Below, piece after piece: positions 18,394-28,364 of a stretch of DNA of 63,693 nt. A program made the translations under genes and the position numbers. This stretch comes from Paenibacillus sp. An7 (GTDB lineage Bacteria > Bacillota > Bacilli > Paenibacillales > Paenibacillaceae), in assembly GCF_009870785.1 (NCBI RefSeq), contig NZ_WTWX01000022.1, forward strand, positions 1 through 63,693. Reading direction: 5' to 3'. Each line of letters starts with the position of its first letter. The first letter of the stretch is position 1. The notes under the pieces are model-generated. The model made no database searches. It worked only from the letters and a program-made list of their open reading frames with translations, and was not told the DNA's origin.

Positions 18394-20430
18394 TTATGAA
18401 GTAGGTTTGTTATTGTCTGGATCCGTTGGAGGTGTAGATTCTGATTCCGGCTGATTTGGAACATGGTTTGGAATTTCTTCCGCCGGTGTTCCACCGGTGT
18501 TATCTTTTCCTTGAATGCGAACTTTAACATCACCGACATTGTCGATAATAGGTTCTCCGCCTTCTGAGGATCCTCCCGTATTTCCTTCTTCTTTTTCGGT
18601 AATTGCTCCATTTTCGATCAACTGCTTGATATCTTCAAGATCAAGAGTCTCTCTTTCAAGCAGAGTTTCCGCAATAAGGTGAACCTCTTTAGAATACTTG
18701 GTAAGCAAATCTTTCGCTTTCTCATAGCATTCTGTAACCATACGGTGCATTTCTTTATCAATCTCATATGCAATGGAATCACTGTAGTTCGGCTCATGTC
18801 CGAAGTCACGACCCAAGAAGACTTGCCCTTGCGCATTACCAAACTGCAATGGTCCGAGTTTTTCACTCATACCATATTCCATCACCATGCTACGAACGAT
18901 ACTTGTTGCTTGTTGGAAGTCACTATAGGCACCAGTACCAATTTCACCGATAAACAGTTCCTCAGATACACGACCACCTAGTAACCCAGTTACTTTATCA
19001 AGCAATTCTTGTTTCGTTGCGAGCATGCGATCTTCTTTTGGCATCATAATTACATATCCGCCTGCACGACCACGAGGTACAATCGTAACTTTGTGAACCA
19101 TATCAGCATGCTCCAAGAAGTAACCTACAATCGTATGGCCAGCTTCATGGAAAGCAACGATCCGTTTTTCACGATCACTTACTACGCGGCTCTTCTTCTC
19201 CGTACCAACAATTACACGGTCAATCGCTTCATCCATCTCACGCATGGAGATATCTTTACGATTACGTCTGGCAGCAAGAAGGGCTGCTTCATTAAGCAGG
19301 TTCTCAAGATCTGCACCTGTAAATCCAGTTGTACGCTTCGCGATTACATCCATCTTCACGTCTTTTGTAAGAGGTTTGTTACGAGCATGTACTTTAAGAA
19401 CAGCTTCACGGCCTTTTACATCAGGACGGTCAACTGTAATTTGACGGTCAAAACGACCTGGACGAAGAAGTGCAGGGTCAAGAATATCCTGACGGTTTGT
19501 TGCTGCAATGATAATAATACCTTCATTTGCTCCAAAACCATCCATCTCTACGAGCAATTGGTTTAGCGTCTGCTCACGCTCATCATGTCCACCGCCGAGT
19601 CCAGCACCACGCTGACGACCAACCGCATCAATCTCATCAATAAAGATGATACATGGAGCATTTTTCTTCGCATTTTCGAACAAGTCACGCACACGGGATG
19701 CACCGACACCGACAAACATTTCGACGAAGTCAGAACCCGAGATACTGAAGAACGGTACGCCCGCTTCCCCAGCGACAGCTCGTGCAAGGAGTGTTTTACC
19801 TGTTCCTGGAGGACCATTCAGTAGAACCCCTTTTGGAATTCTAGCACCCACTGCAGCGAATTTACGAGGATCTTTCAGGAACTCAACAACTTCGATAAGC
19901 TCTTGCTTCTCCTCATCTGCTCCTGCAACATCTTCGAAAGTAATCTTTTTCTTCTCTTCGTTATATAAACGTGCACGGCTCTTACCAAAGTTCATCACTT
20001 TGCCGCCGCCGCCTTGCGCCTGATTAAACAGGAAGAAGAAGAGGACAAACATCAAAATAAGAGGTATAAACGACGTTAGTAGTGTCAGCCAAATACTGTC
20101 ACCCTTCATCGGTTTCGCTTCCATTGCTATTCCGTTCGCTTCACTCGCATCCGCAATTTCTTGGACTGCAGCATCTGTAGCAGGAATGTACGTAATAAAG
20201 TTTTTGGCTTTTTCATCAGGCGGGGTTACATACTGTCCCGTCACCTGGTAGGCATATCCATCAAACTGAATACTCAAATTCTCTACGTTATTTGCAGATA
20301 ATTCCTGACGAAACTCGTTGTATTTAGGGGTATCAGCCGCTTCACTTCCACCATTAATAACCTGGTAGATGCCGACTACAACTAAAAATAAAATTAGATA
20401 AAAACCAGAATTCCGGATGAACCGATTCAT
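18394..20430 (-). CDS. ftsH: ATP-dependent zinc metalloprotease FtsH
   Basis: A 678-residue hexameric membrane protease degrading misfolded membrane and regulatory proteins. Two N-terminal membrane segments (about 8-25 and 110-130) bracket an extracytoplasmic domain. The AAA+ domain has Walker A in [19 protein letters not shown], Walker [17 protein letters not shown] and the second region of homology ending RPGRFDRQI. The zinc site is HEAGH (about 424), with the third ligand likely in the downstream [13 protein letters not shown] region. The last 70 residues are a Ser/Thr/Pro/acid-rich tail typical of Gram-positive FtsH. TTGAGA/TAAAAT promoter upstream; in Bacillus FtsH supports entry into sporulation. 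Confidence 0.97.
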   Translation of the reverse strand: MNRFIRNSGFYLILFLVVVGIYQVINGGSEAADTPKYNEFRQELSANNVENLSIQFDGYAYQVTGQYVTPPDEKAKNFITYIPATDAAVQEIADASEANGIAMEAKPMKGDSIWLTLLTSFIPLILMFVLFFFLFNQAQGGGGKVMNFGKSRARLYNEEKKKITFEDVAGADEEKQELIEVVEFLKDPRKFAAVGARIPKGVLLNGPPGTGKTLLARAVAGEAGVPFFSISGSDFVEMFVGVGASRVRDLFENAKKNAPCIIFIDEIDAVGRQRGAGLGGGHDEREQTLNQLLVEMDGFGANEGIIIIAATNRQDILDPALLRPGRFDRQITVDRPDVKGREAVLKVHARNKPLTKDVKMDVIAKRTTGFTGADLENLLNEAALLAARRNRKDISMREMDEAIDRVIVGTEKKSRVVSDREKRIVAFHEAGHTIVGYFLEHADMVHKVTIVPRGRAGGYVIMMPKEDRMLATKQELLDKVTGLLGGRVSEELFIGEIGTGAYSDFQQATSIVRSMVMEYGMSEKLGPLQFGNAQGQVFLGRDFGHEPNYSDSIAYEIDKEMHRMVTECYEKAKDLLTKYSKEVHLIAETLLERETLDLEDIKQLIENGAITEKEEGNTGGSSEGGEPIIDNVGDVKVRIQGKDNTGGTPAEEIPNHVPNQPESESTPPTDPDNNKPTS

Positions 20431-20459
20431 CCCCTACCTCCTCTCGAGACACCTTAGTT

Positions 20460-20489
20460 ATTTTACCATAGCCATTCTGCCCTTCTCAA
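20460..20489 (-). promoter_or_regulatory. Putative SigA promoter for ftsH
   Basis: Minus strand: -35 TTGAGA (20484-20489), 18 bp spacer, -10 TAAAAT (20460-20465), in the 100 bp between hpt and ftsH. Confidence 0.55.
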
Positions 20490-20530
20490 CAAATGGGCAA
20501 ACGCGATTCTATCATTATTCTGCCGGGATT

Positions 20531-21070
20531 TTAGTTACTGTAAATCTCCGGTTTCAGAATCCCGATATAAGGCAGGTTCCGGTAATGTTCAGCATAATCC
20601 AAACCGTAGCCAACTACAAATGCATCTGGCAAAACAAAGCCCGTATAATCCGCTTCAAGATCAACAGAACGGCCAGACGGCTTATCAAACAAGGTAACCA
20701 CCGTTGTTGATTTAGCGCCTCTGTTCCGTAGAAGTTCAATCAGATGGCTGAGTGTGAGCCCGCTATCGATAATATCCTCTACAATAAGAACATCGCGACC
20801 CTCAACGGATTGATCTAAATCCTTGATGATCTTGACTACACCGGAAGACTTGGTAGAAGCGCCATAACTTGATACAGCCATAAAGTCCATTTCAAGAGGC
20901 ACTGTTATGTTTTTAACCAAATCAGCCATAAATATAAACGCACCTTTAAGTACACAAATCACTAAAGGATTACGATCAGCGAATTCCTTGCTTAATACTT
21001 CGCCTAATTCCTTGATTTTACCTTGAATTTCTTCTTCACTAATTAAAATTTCTTGAATATCGTTCTGCAA
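20531..21070 (-). CDS. hpt: Hypoxanthine-guanine phosphoribosyltransferase
   Basis: A 179-residue purine salvage enzyme making IMP/GMP from hypoxanthine or guanine plus PRPP. Seen are the flexible-loop region [18 protein letters not shown], the PRPP-binding [17 protein letters not shown] and the nucleobase site with [20 protein letters not shown]. Translation appears to begin at TTG (21070), 10 nt after GGGGG. In B. subtilis HprT binds TilS and the pair regulates ftsH; the order tilS-hpt-ftsH is preserved here. Confidence 0.95.
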   Translation of the reverse strand: MQNDIQEILISEEEIQGKIKELGEVLSKEFADRNPLVICVLKGAFIFMADLVKNITVPLEMDFMAVSSYGASTKSSGVVKIIKDLDQSVEGRDVLIVEDIIDSGLTLSHLIELLRNRGAKSTTVVTLFDKPSGRSVDLEADYTGFVLPDAFVVGYGLDYAEHYRNLPYIGILKPEIYSN

Positions 21071-21145
21071 CGTTAGTGAACCCCCTAAAGTTATACTATG
21101 AAAGTCTTATCTGCACCATTACTGCCAACTGCCTGCGCGTAATAG

Positions 21146-22558
21146 CTACTCGATCCACATTTGAATGATCTGTGCAGATTGATCGGTAACGGGAGCATGG
21201 ATGGAGCGTCTTACGCCCGGAATCCAGATGATGTTTCCTTCAACATCACACACGAGGGGGATACGAGAACGCAGGGACGGCGGAATTTTGGCGTCGATAA
21301 AAATATCTTTCACCTTTTTACTTCCGTTTAATCCCATTACTTTCATGGTATCTCCAGGCAATCGTGCTCTTACGGTAAGCGGCCAATGAAGTTTGCTCAA
21401 ATCAAACTGTGCTTCATTAGCAGATATCGGCCTGCGCATCCCCTTTGAAAGAACCAAATGAATGGTTCTTTCAATCTCATTCAGATAGAGAAATGATTCT
21501 CCATCTGGAGAATCTAACTGATAACTGTAATGCTCAGATACAGAATTCCGGGCAGTAAAAATAATACTGTTATATTCCCGCATACAAACGATACCCTGAC
21601 CTATATCAAGAATCCAAGTCGTTGGTTCGGTCTGAACCACTCCCTTACGTATGGATTCTATTCTTGAAAAAGTAGCAAAATCATCGTTTGAAGGCAGATA
21701 ATTTAATATTAATTTAATGAGCCTTCGTTGTAAAGCGACATGTAGCTCCTTAAACGCAGGCACAGAAAAGGTAAGTTGGTCACCTGACTTCATGACCATA
21801 TCCGCAAAGGTTTGCTCTGCAGCTGCTTCCATATAGTCATCTTCTGTGCTTATAACTTCGGCCATTCGATAAAGAGATTCCTTTATCTGCCCATTATATT
21901 GCCCCAAAAAAGGAAGCACATCCAGTCGGATTGCATTTCTAAGATATTTACGATTCATATTACTACTATCAATGAGATAGGGAAGCTCTTCTTTTTCACA
22001 GAGCTTTTCCAAGTCCGTCTTGGTAATACGTAAACATGGCCTAATAAGTTCCACGTTTTTTTCAGTTCGTTTTATTTTCATACCTGAAAGTCCTGAAGCA
22101 CCGCTTCCTCGCAGCATATGCAGCATAACCGTCTCGGCCTGATCATCCGCATGATGTGCCAGAGCAATGCTGTCTGCTTTATACTTCTCCGCGACTTGAT
22201 GAAGAAAAGCATATCTTCTTTCACGGGCCGCATCCTGTGAGTTCCGCCCTGTCTCCTCTAAATACTTCGGCATATTTAGATGAACCATTTCAAAAGGAAT
22301 GTGCAGCGATTCCGCATATTTTTGTACCAGCTCGGCTTCAGCATCCGACTCTGCACGAAACCCATGATGTACATGGGCACAGATCAATGTGAGCGGTGTA
22401 AGGTAGAGAGATACTTGATGAAGAATATGTAAAAGAGCCACAGAATCCGCCCCACCGGATACTGCGACTACAATCCGGTGACCCGGTTTCCACAATTGAT
22501 ACTCCTCTGCTGTAGCAGCAATTTGCATTACCGTAGGTTCAAGTTTCGGTCCTTTCAT
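21146..22558 (-). CDS. tilS: tRNA(Ile)-lysidine synthetase
   Basis: A 470-residue PP-loop ATPase that converts the wobble cytidine of tRNA-Ile(CAU) to lysidine, changing its codon from AUG to AUA. The ATP motif is VVAVSGGADSVALLHIL (about 27-43); HVHHGFR, ALAHHADDQAETVMLHMLRG and IRPCLRITK follow. C-terminal tRNA-binding domains end with GVRRSIHAPVTDQS. The start used is the ATG of MKGPKLEPTV, giving normal family length; a further 40 in-frame codons upstream run into yabT and look non-coding. It is essential in most bacteria. Confidence 0.95.
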   Translation of the reverse strand: MKGPKLEPTVMQIAATAEEYQLWKPGHRIVVAVSGGADSVALLHILHQVSLYLTPLTLICAHVHHGFRAESDAEAELVQKYAESLHIPFEMVHLNMPKYLEETGRNSQDAARERRYAFLHQVAEKYKADSIALAHHADDQAETVMLHMLRGSGASGLSGMKIKRTEKNVELIRPCLRITKTDLEKLCEKEELPYLIDSSNMNRKYLRNAIRLDVLPFLGQYNGQIKESLYRMAEVISTEDDYMEAAAEQTFADMVMKSGDQLTFSVPAFKELHVALQRRLIKLILNYLPSNDDFATFSRIESIRKGVVQTEPTTWILDIGQGIVCMREYNSIIFTARNSVSEHYSYQLDSPDGESFLYLNEIERTIHLVLSKGMRRPISANEAQFDLSKLHWPLTVRARLPGDTMKVMGLNGSKKVKDIFIDAKIPPSLRSRIPLVCDVEGNIIWIPGVRRSIHAPVTDQSAQIIQMWIE

Positions 22559-22608
22559 GATGTACCTCTTTTCTAACTCAGATATTTCAAGGTATGTACC
22601 CTCTAATT

Positions 22609-23553
22609 TTAGCGAAGCATCAGGATCATTGCCCCAGCCATAATTAGAGCTGATAACGCAAAAGATGGAATTAACCATCCTGGGGTTGGTTCTGATGAAG
22701 CATTCTTAGGTCCGCTTCTTACTCTGTAGACTTGCTTTTTCCACGATAAGAAGGCATCCTCAGCATCGTCATAATCACCCTGTATTGCCTTTTGAAGCCA
22801 ACTTCTATATGACGCTAGCCGCTCACTCTTATGAATGATAGTTAAAAGTGCGGGTATTCCTCTTAGTTGAGGAATACTGTTTCCAGTGAATCTTCTTAAT
22901 TCTTCTCCCTCCAGAAGATGAATAAGAAGAATGGCAAAGGAAAACACATCATATTTCTGGTCTGCGACACGGCTGCCTGCATTCCAGTACCCTCTATCAT
23001 ACCACTCTGTGAACTGCTTTACACTGCGTCCTACAGGACTCGCTCCTCCATAATCGATGAGCTCCACCTCACCATAGGAAGAAACAAGTACATTTTGCGG
23101 CTTCAAGTCACAGAATATATATCCTAACCGATGCAGCTCAGCAAGCCTTTTTAAAATTCGAAGCCCGACAAGCATCATCCATTCTGGTCCATTTCTATGG
23201 ATAAATAAATGAAGCGGCTCACCTCTGACATAGGTCATGACGTAAAAAGAAATCTCTTTTCCGCCAGCTTGGTAATTATCGACTTCTTTTAAATAGGAAG
23301 AGAAGCCCTTCCTATCTGCAAGGTGATCCTTCTTCGCTAATGAAGTAAGAACATTAATCTCCGACTGCAAATCAAGTGGATTAAAACCCATCTTGAGCGC
23401 ATACCGGCCTCCACCCGGTTCACGCTGAACCAAATACACGATCCCATTTGCTCCCTTACCGAGCACTCTCTGAATAATATATTTATTATTCTTCCATTTG
23501 CCGATAACTACAGTTCCAGGAGTAAGATCAGGATCCAGCGGCATAGTCACCAT
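22609..23553 (-). CDS. Membrane-anchored Ser/Thr protein kinase, YabT-like
   Basis: A 314-residue Hanks-type kinase with a single C-terminal transmembrane segment (about 292-311) and no extracellular sensor domain, like B. subtilis YabT of sporulation. Visible are the glycine loop VLGKGANGIVYLV, the lysine in GGRYALKMGF, the catalytic loop seen as IFCDLKPQNVLV and DYGGASP in place of DFG. The usual HRD is replaced by Phe-Cys-Asp, so this is a non-RD kinase. The start used is ATG 23553, preceded by AGAAGGG, overlapping yabS by 26 bp; earlier in-frame ATGs exist. It follows spoIIE and yabS, suggesting sporulation expression. Confidence 0.85.
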   Translation of the reverse strand: MVTMPLDPDLTPGTVVIGKWKNNKYIIQRVLGKGANGIVYLVQREPGGGRYALKMGFNPLDLQSEINVLTSLAKKDHLADRKGFSSYLKEVDNYQAGGKEISFYVMTYVRGEPLHLFIHRNGPEWMMLVGLRILKRLAELHRLGYIFCDLKPQNVLVSSYGEVELIDYGGASPVGRSVKQFTEWYDRGYWNAGSRVADQKYDVFSFAILLIHLLEGEELRRFTGNSIPQLRGIPALLTIIHKSERLASYRSWLQKAIQGDYDDAEDAFLSWKKQVYRVRSGPKNASSEPTPGWLIPSFALSALIMAGAMILMLR

Positions 23554-24280
23554 GCATCCCTTCTTTTGCTCCGTCATCGCGATCATACAGGTCATTCTCG
23601 TTTAGTGTACCATAACGATAATAATCAATCACCTTTAATATTGCAGGCCCGGTAGGTGTAGCACCTCTCATATCCAGCTTAGTAAAAACCGATCGAAGTG
23701 CATTCATGTCGCTTGTCCAGCTAATATCAAGTACTGCATCCTCACTGCCTTGTCTCCCAGGAAAATGAAATACAGAGATCTGACTTCTTCCTTCACGCGC
23801 TTGAAGGCTGAGCATCAAATCTCGAATTCCTTCTTCAACGGCAGCAAGTTTCGGTTTCATACTAGCACTTGCATCGATAAGTAAAGCAACTTGAAGCGGT
23901 GTTGTCTCTGTCAAATGATCCAGTACTTGAACCACCTCTGCGCGCTGATGCAAAGGAAGTTCCGCAATACTGCCCGCACTTTTGCCCAGAATTTGTTTAA
24001 GCTCTTTATTAACCGCTAGTTCAATGGTCTGAACCACTGTTTTTCGCGTCATCATCTGCATGGTTTTTGCTAATACAGGTGTACCTACAATTCGGCTTAT
24101 TCCACCCCCTGCTTTGGCAATCGCTTCAATCTCTTGTCCCCCAAGGTCACCAATAGTTCCATAATCCACCACGCCCACTACATTCACCGTAATGCCTTCC
24201 TCCAAGGCATTTGCAGCAGCAAGTACTGGATTTGAACCAACATTAGAGCATCCGTCTGTTATGAGTAAAATTTGCTTCAT
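23528..24280 (-). CDS. VWA-domain protein, YabS-like
   Basis: A 250-residue protein beginning MKQILLITDGCSNVGSNPV and containing a VWA fold whose metal site is seen in VALLIDASASMKPKLAAVEE (DxSxS). No signal peptide is evident, so it is cytosolic. ATG 24280 has AAAGGGG at 9 nt; an ATG 9 bp upstream abuts the same site. Its overlap with the kinase gene and position after spoIIE are conserved in Bacillus. A partnership with the kinase is an inference from gene order; the biochemical role is unknown. Confidence 0.85.
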   Translation of the reverse strand: MKQILLITDGCSNVGSNPVLAAANALEEGITVNVVGVVDYGTIGDLGGQEIEAIAKAGGGISRIVGTPVLAKTMQMMTRKTVVQTIELAVNKELKQILGKSAGSIAELPLHQRAEVVQVLDHLTETTPLQVALLIDASASMKPKLAAVEEGIRDLMLSLQAREGRSQISVFHFPGRQGSEDAVLDISWTSDMNALRSVFTKLDMRGATPTGPAILKVIDYYRYGTLNENDLYDRDDGAKEGMHGDYAAGS

Positions 24281-24376
24281 CTTTCTCATCCCCTTTAGCT
24301 TCAAACTTATTCCTATTATTTCCATAACAGGCTAGGTTCAAACGAGGACTTTCCTTCTATAATAAATATCTATCGG

Positions 24377-26881
24377 TCAGCTGACTGTCCTAGGCCGCTC
24401 CATCCGATCAATACCCGGGATACGAAGTGTGGCCCATTCAGGGTTAAAATGATCCACTTTACCAACGACAACGGTCATGTCATCATGAATCTTATTTTGC
24501 TGATAACGAATGACACGCTCTAATAAGATATCGGCAATTTCTTGTGGATCTTCACTATCCATCTCCTGAATCATTCGTTTCATCCACATTTCTTTATTTA
24601 CAGCGTACCCTGGTGCATCGTATATACCATCTGTCATCATAATGACGATATCCCCTGGGAGCAGCTGCGTAGTGACTAGGTCAACCTCTATATCTTTAAT
24701 AATGCCAACAGGAAGATTGCTTGCTGATATCGGAATTACCTCTTCTCCTCTTTTAATGAAGCTTGGAGTAGATCCTATCTTCATAAATGTCGTCTGTGCT
24801 GAATACTGATCAATGAGCGCCATATCCACAGTCGCAAAAAATTCCTCTGTAGACCTTAGCATTAGTATAGAATTGACTGATTTAATGGCAAGTTTTGCAT
24901 CCATCCCCGATTGTAGCAGCTGTTCCAGGATACCAAGAGCAGTACTGCTCTCAAGCCTTGCTCGTTCTCCATTCCCCATACCGTCGCTGAGTGCGACAAC
25001 AAAGGTGCCGTTGCCAAGTTCAACTGTGCTGAAGCTGTCGCCCGAAAGAAGGCCTCCACCCTTGGCTGCTCCAGCTACGCCTGTTGTGACTTCATATGTC
25101 TTCGCTGATCCGAAAGTTACAGTAGCAAGCCCCTGCTTTGGAATAGTCATTGTTTCTTCTACAACCGCAATATGCTCACCAATAATATCAGATAAAAGCG
25201 GAGCAATAATTTTTCGGCATTCATCAAACCCTTTCGTATAGGCATGTACAATCTCAATCTCGACTTTCCCTGCGTCCAGGTTAATAATATCGATACTATG
25301 GATGGACAAACCTAGCTGCTCAAGTGCTGATCTAATCTGTTCCTCCTGCTTGTGCATTACCTTTGTTTCACGCTGTATTTCCCGTGCCAGGTCCTCCATT
25401 ACCTGAGACACGCCGGATAATTGTTCTGCTACAAGCATTCTACTGTCGTATATTTGGCGTTTCCATTGCATATTATCTTGGTATAGCCCGTACTGACGCT
25501 TCATTACATCAAGTACAGCTCCTGTCTTAGCACAACTTTTTGTCCAAGATGCTGGAATATCCTTTGCCTGAAAATTTGGATTTTCTTCAATTGAAGTCAT
25601 CATTTCTGTCATATACTTATAGGTCTGATAGAACTTGCCGTCCCAACACTGCTCTTGTTTAAAACAGGAGGTACAGGTCCCTTCGGCAACTGCATTCATA
25701 AAATGTTCCATATCCTGTTGACCTTGTCCCATCTCATTAACCCCGGACATCTGATCAAAACTCTTAGATAGCTGCTTAAACACTTGTGAAAAACGATTGA
25801 CTCGCTCAGCAGTCAGGTCCCTGATCCGTTTCGCGTATTCATGCTGTGAATAGCTGTGATCCTGTGTCCCAGGTACATATTTAGAAATAACTTGTAACAT
25901 GCTTTTAGGTGTCAGTAAAAAAAGAAGAATGGCTGCACAGCTCTCATACGTCGATGTGATTACATCTCCTGTTCCCCCTAAATAGATGGATAAGATTGAG
26001 GATCCAAGCAGCATCCCCAGAGATACACCTAGTTTTTTTCCTTCCTTCATCATTCCGGCCAACATCCCTGCAAAAGCAAGCAAACTCATCTGATAGATGG
26101 CTGACATATTCGCCAGGCTTAAGATCAGTCCCGTAAGTACACCTACTGACGCACCAAGCGGTGCCCCGCCTACAAAGGCGAAGAGGAGTAACAAATATCT
26201 GGATAGTACATTTTCAGCTGATAAGTGGTAGACCGTAAACCCAACAGCTCCTGTCATGACGGATGCCAGTAAAATAATTAGACACAGGATCTCCTCGCTG
26301 CGGAGGTTTACACTCTTCTTCCGATAAGTAAAGATGGGAATCGCCTGTATGAACACCATGGTGAGTACAAAACTCAGCACCGCATCGATGGTCATCATTA
26401 GGACCGCGTACCATGTGAATGAGGGTCCGATCAGGACGGTAAACAAATTCACCATAAAAGCCGAGGTAAAAACCATGACAGGCGCATAAGATAATTCGGT
26501 TTTCCCAAAAGAGGAGAGTCCTTTGTACAGCAGATAAAAGATTCCTAGTTCGGCAGCGATGATGAAGAAGGTTGGATAAGGCGAAAAAAAACTTCCAGCA
26601 AGAATCGCGGCTCCCACGGGAATTAAGAAATCCCTTCTCAAGAATAAAATAACGGCAAAATAGGCTATGGCAAATGGTGAGAGCTCGTCTAATATCATAG
26701 CCTTTCCTAGCAAAAAACCCATCACCGTCAGCAGAATCATCCATTTCTTCTCAGATATGATCTGTACGGCTCGTAAGGACCCTATCCATGTCTTCATCCT
26801 CATGCTTACATCGGCACGCAGCTCTTTTCCCCGTTTACCAGCTTTGATTCCTGGAAAAGGTATTACATTCCACTTGTCCAT
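24377..26881 (-). CDS. spoIIE: Stage II sporulation protein E, PP2C phosphatase
   Basis: An 834-residue phosphatase that dephosphorylates SpoIIAA, freeing SigF in the forespore, and also associates with the polar septum through FtsZ. About ten transmembrane helices occupy residues 45-320. A regulatory/oligomerisation region (about 330-590) includes a Cys-rich stretch CTSCFKQEQCWDGKF. The PP2C domain (about 600-815) has VVALSDGMGNGERARLESST and the metal-binding VIMMTDGIYDA with HDDMTVVVGKV. Length matches B. subtilis SpoIIE. The promoter (26921-26987) carries 0A-like boxes and an unusually long spacer, as expected for a Spo0A~P-activated gene. Confidence 0.97.
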   Translation of the reverse strand: MDKWNVIPFPGIKAGKRGKELRADVSMRMKTWIGSLRAVQIISEKKWMILLTVMGFLLGKAMILDELSPFAIAYFAVILFLRRDFLIPVGAAILAGSFFSPYPTFFIIAAELGIFYLLYKGLSSFGKTELSYAPVMVFTSAFMVNLFTVLIGPSFTWYAVLMMTIDAVLSFVLTMVFIQAIPIFTYRKKSVNLRSEEILCLIILLASVMTGAVGFTVYHLSAENVLSRYLLLLFAFVGGAPLGASVGVLTGLILSLANMSAIYQMSLLAFAGMLAGMMKEGKKLGVSLGMLLGSSILSIYLGGTGDVITSTYESCAAILLFLLTPKSMLQVISKYVPGTQDHSYSQHEYAKRIRDLTAERVNRFSQVFKQLSKSFDQMSGVNEMGQGQQDMEHFMNAVAEGTCTSCFKQEQCWDGKFYQTYKYMTEMMTSIEENPNFQAKDIPASWTKSCAKTGAVLDVMKRQYGLYQDNMQWKRQIYDSRMLVAEQLSGVSQVMEDLAREIQRETKVMHKQEEQIRSALEQLGLSIHSIDIINLDAGKVEIEIVHAYTKGFDECRKIIAPLLSDIIGEHIAVVEETMTIPKQGLATVTFGSAKTYEVTTGVAGAAKGGGLLSGDSFSTVELGNGTFVVALSDGMGNGERARLESSTALGILEQLLQSGMDAKLAIKSVNSILMLRSTEEFFATVDMALIDQYSAQTTFMKIGSTPSFIKRGEEVIPISASNLPVGIIKDIEVDLVTTQLLPGDIVIMMTDGIYDAPGYAVNKEMWMKRMIQEMDSEDPQEIADILLERVIRYQQNKIHDDMTVVVGKVDHFNPEWATLRIPGIDRMERPRTVS

Positions 26882-26920
26882 GTTTCGCTTCGCTCCCCAA
26901 TGTTTGATTTGATGTTTCCC

Positions 26921-26987
26921 ATTATAGTCAGCTTGTTCTGTGAAAGTTTGTCAGAAACTAAGATGTCGCAAAAAGAAATTTCCGACA
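26921..26987 (-). promoter_or_regulatory. Spo0A-type promoter of spoIIE
   Basis: Minus strand: -10 TATAAT (26921-26926) and -35-like CTGACA (26949-26954) with a 22 bp spacer, too long for SigA alone. 0A-like boxes: TGTCAGA (26949-26955, plus strand, over the -35), TGTCGCA (26964-26970, plus) and TGTCGGA (26981-26987, minus). This resembles the B. subtilis spoIIE and spoIIG promoters. The rest of the gene-free stretch 26882-27247 holds only the yabR terminator. Confidence 0.7.
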
Positions 26988-27172
26988 AAAATAGGGGGTC
27001 TGCGAAATAACAGAGTTACGAATTAAAAGGACAGCCCATATAGGATTAAAGAGCATTATGACAATTTCAGCACTTGCCGAGTCATTCTTTCCATAGTTAT
27101 AAAATGGTAGCGATATGGAATGATAATACTGGAACTAGCTTGAAACATGTCGGACGATTCTTGAGATGCGAC

Positions 27173-27203
27173 AAAAAAAACCGCAGACTCTAAAGTCTGC
27201 GGT
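27173..27203 (-). terminator. Terminator after yabR
   Basis: Minus strand: ACCGCAGACT (27194-27203) pairs with AGTCTGCGGT (27180-27189) around a 4-base loop, followed by eight U. Confidence 0.92.
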
Positions 27204-27247
27204 TCTCTCTATTCACGTACTTATATATGCAAGATCAGGTTGGTGAC

Positions 27248-27778
27248 TTACACGCGTTTTGCGCCGCGACCTCCGCGTTTACCTTCGGTGTTCTTCTTCA
27301 ACGACGAAATCCGCTCTTCACTGTCTTTCAGAAAGCGTGACACTTTATCCTCAAATGAAGGCTTGCCAAACGAAGGCTTGCCGGCAGAAGGTTTGTAAGG
27401 ACGCCCTCCCCGTTCACGATTGTTATAGCTACCGCCGCCACTGTTACCAGCGCCGCCGCTAAATCGCTCTCTATCTCCTCCGGTACGTTCCGGTCTTGGT
27501 GTTCTTGGTGGACGAGCTTGCTGTTGTACTTCACCTGCTGGACGGTCAACCGCCTGCTTGATTGAAAGTCCAATCTTTCCGTCCTTGTCAACATTGATAA
27601 CCTTAACAGTTACCGTATCATTAACTTTCAAATGATCGTTGACGTCTTTGACATAATTGTCAGCGATTTCTGAGATGTGAACGAGACCCGTGACACCTCC
27701 AGACAGATCCACGAATGCTCCGAAATGCGTGATGCCTGTCACTTTGCCCTCTAATTTGGTGCCCACTTCAATTGCCAT
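27248..27778 (-). CDS. S1-domain RNA-binding protein, YabR-like
   Basis: A 176-residue protein. Residues 1-75 form an S1 OB-fold, with VGTKLEGKVTGITHFGAFVD and GLVHISEIADNYVKDV. The rest is a disordered, Arg/Gly/Pro-rich basic tail ending KRGGRGAKRV. It probably binds RNA or ribosomes; the family is related to general stress protein 13. The ATG has GGGAGG upstream, and a SigA promoter lies at 27841-27870. It follows divIC, as yabR does in B. subtilis. Confidence 0.88.
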   Translation of the reverse strand: MAIEVGTKLEGKVTGITHFGAFVDLSGGVTGLVHISEIADNYVKDVNDHLKVNDTVTVKVINVDKDGKIGLSIKQAVDRPAGEVQQQARPPRTPRPERTGGDRERFSGGAGNSGGGSYNNRERGGRPYKPSAGKPSFGKPSFEDKVSRFLKDSEERISSLKKNTEGKRGGRGAKRV

Positions 27779-27840
27779 AGAATAAAATGATCCTCCCTTA
27801 AAAATATACAACCCGATTTTTAAATCTGTTGCGGTAAATT

Positions 27841-27870
27841 AATTATACCTTATGGATTAAACCAAGGTCA
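27841..27870 (-). promoter_or_regulatory. SigA promoter for yabR
   Basis: Minus strand: -35 TTGACC (27865-27870), 18 bp spacer, -10 TATAAT (27841-27846). Confidence 0.7.
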
Positions 27871-27958
27871 ACTGAACGAACGCCTGTTAACGCGCCTAAT
27901 TTCGGTTAACTTTGAACATAATTCCAGTAGAAAACGGAATTTAAGTTCTGTTGCTATA

Positions 27959-28303
27959 TTATTCATCAACTGGATAGATTGGTGTCTCTCCAGGTAAATA
28001 CATTCCATATTTTTTTCGTGCAATTTGCCCGATATATTCAGGATCTTGTAGCCTGCCCACTTCCTGCTTAAGCTCTTCAAGTGCTTGTTCTGTTTTTGTC
28101 TGTGTCACCTTGATCTCCTGCAGCTTGGCACTCTTGTCCGCCATTTGAGTAGACTGATTAAAGAATGTATATCCTGCCCATCCTGTGAAACAGATCATAA
28201 AGGCAAGCCATAGCATGATTCGCCTCCGAGCTCCTGTTACTTTTTTCTTCTGAGGTCCAGCTTGTTTTGAATTTTGAACACTGCGCCCAGACGATGATTT
28301 CAT
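27959..28303 (-). CDS. divIC: Septum formation initiator DivIC
   Basis: A 114-residue bitopic membrane protein of the divisome (FtsB-like). A basic N-terminal cytosolic region (1-28, KKKVTGARRR) precedes one membrane segment (about 29-48) and an extracytoplasmic coiled coil (about 55-90, QEIKVTQTKTEQALEELKQE). A conserved end, QIARKKYGMYLPGETPIYPV, follows. It works with FtsL and DivIB during septum assembly. The ATG has AAGGAGG. It is the third gene of the yabP-yabQ-divIC cluster. Confidence 0.93.
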   Translation of the reverse strand: MKSSSGRSVQNSKQAGPQKKKVTGARRRIMLWLAFMICFTGWAGYTFFNQSTQMADKSAKLQEIKVTQTKTEQALEELKQEVGRLQDPEYIGQIARKKYGMYLPGETPIYPVDE

Positions 28304-28364
28304 ACGCGTACCTCCTTCATGATTAGGTAGGAATTTAAGCTAACCAGCTCGCTTTGTTAATAGA

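Noticed and set aside
24862..25059. Second minus-strand frame inside spoIIE
   Set aside because: A shadow of the PP2C domain in another frame, no start signal.
26214..26744. 176-codon open frame on the same strand inside spoIIE
   Set aside because: Overlaps the membrane region of spoIIE completely and has Cys/His/Arg-rich composition typical of an out-of-frame reading.
26882..27247. tRNA genes after spoIIE, as in B. subtilis
   Set aside because: No cloverleaf, anticodon arm or T-loop consensus is visible in this interval on either strand.
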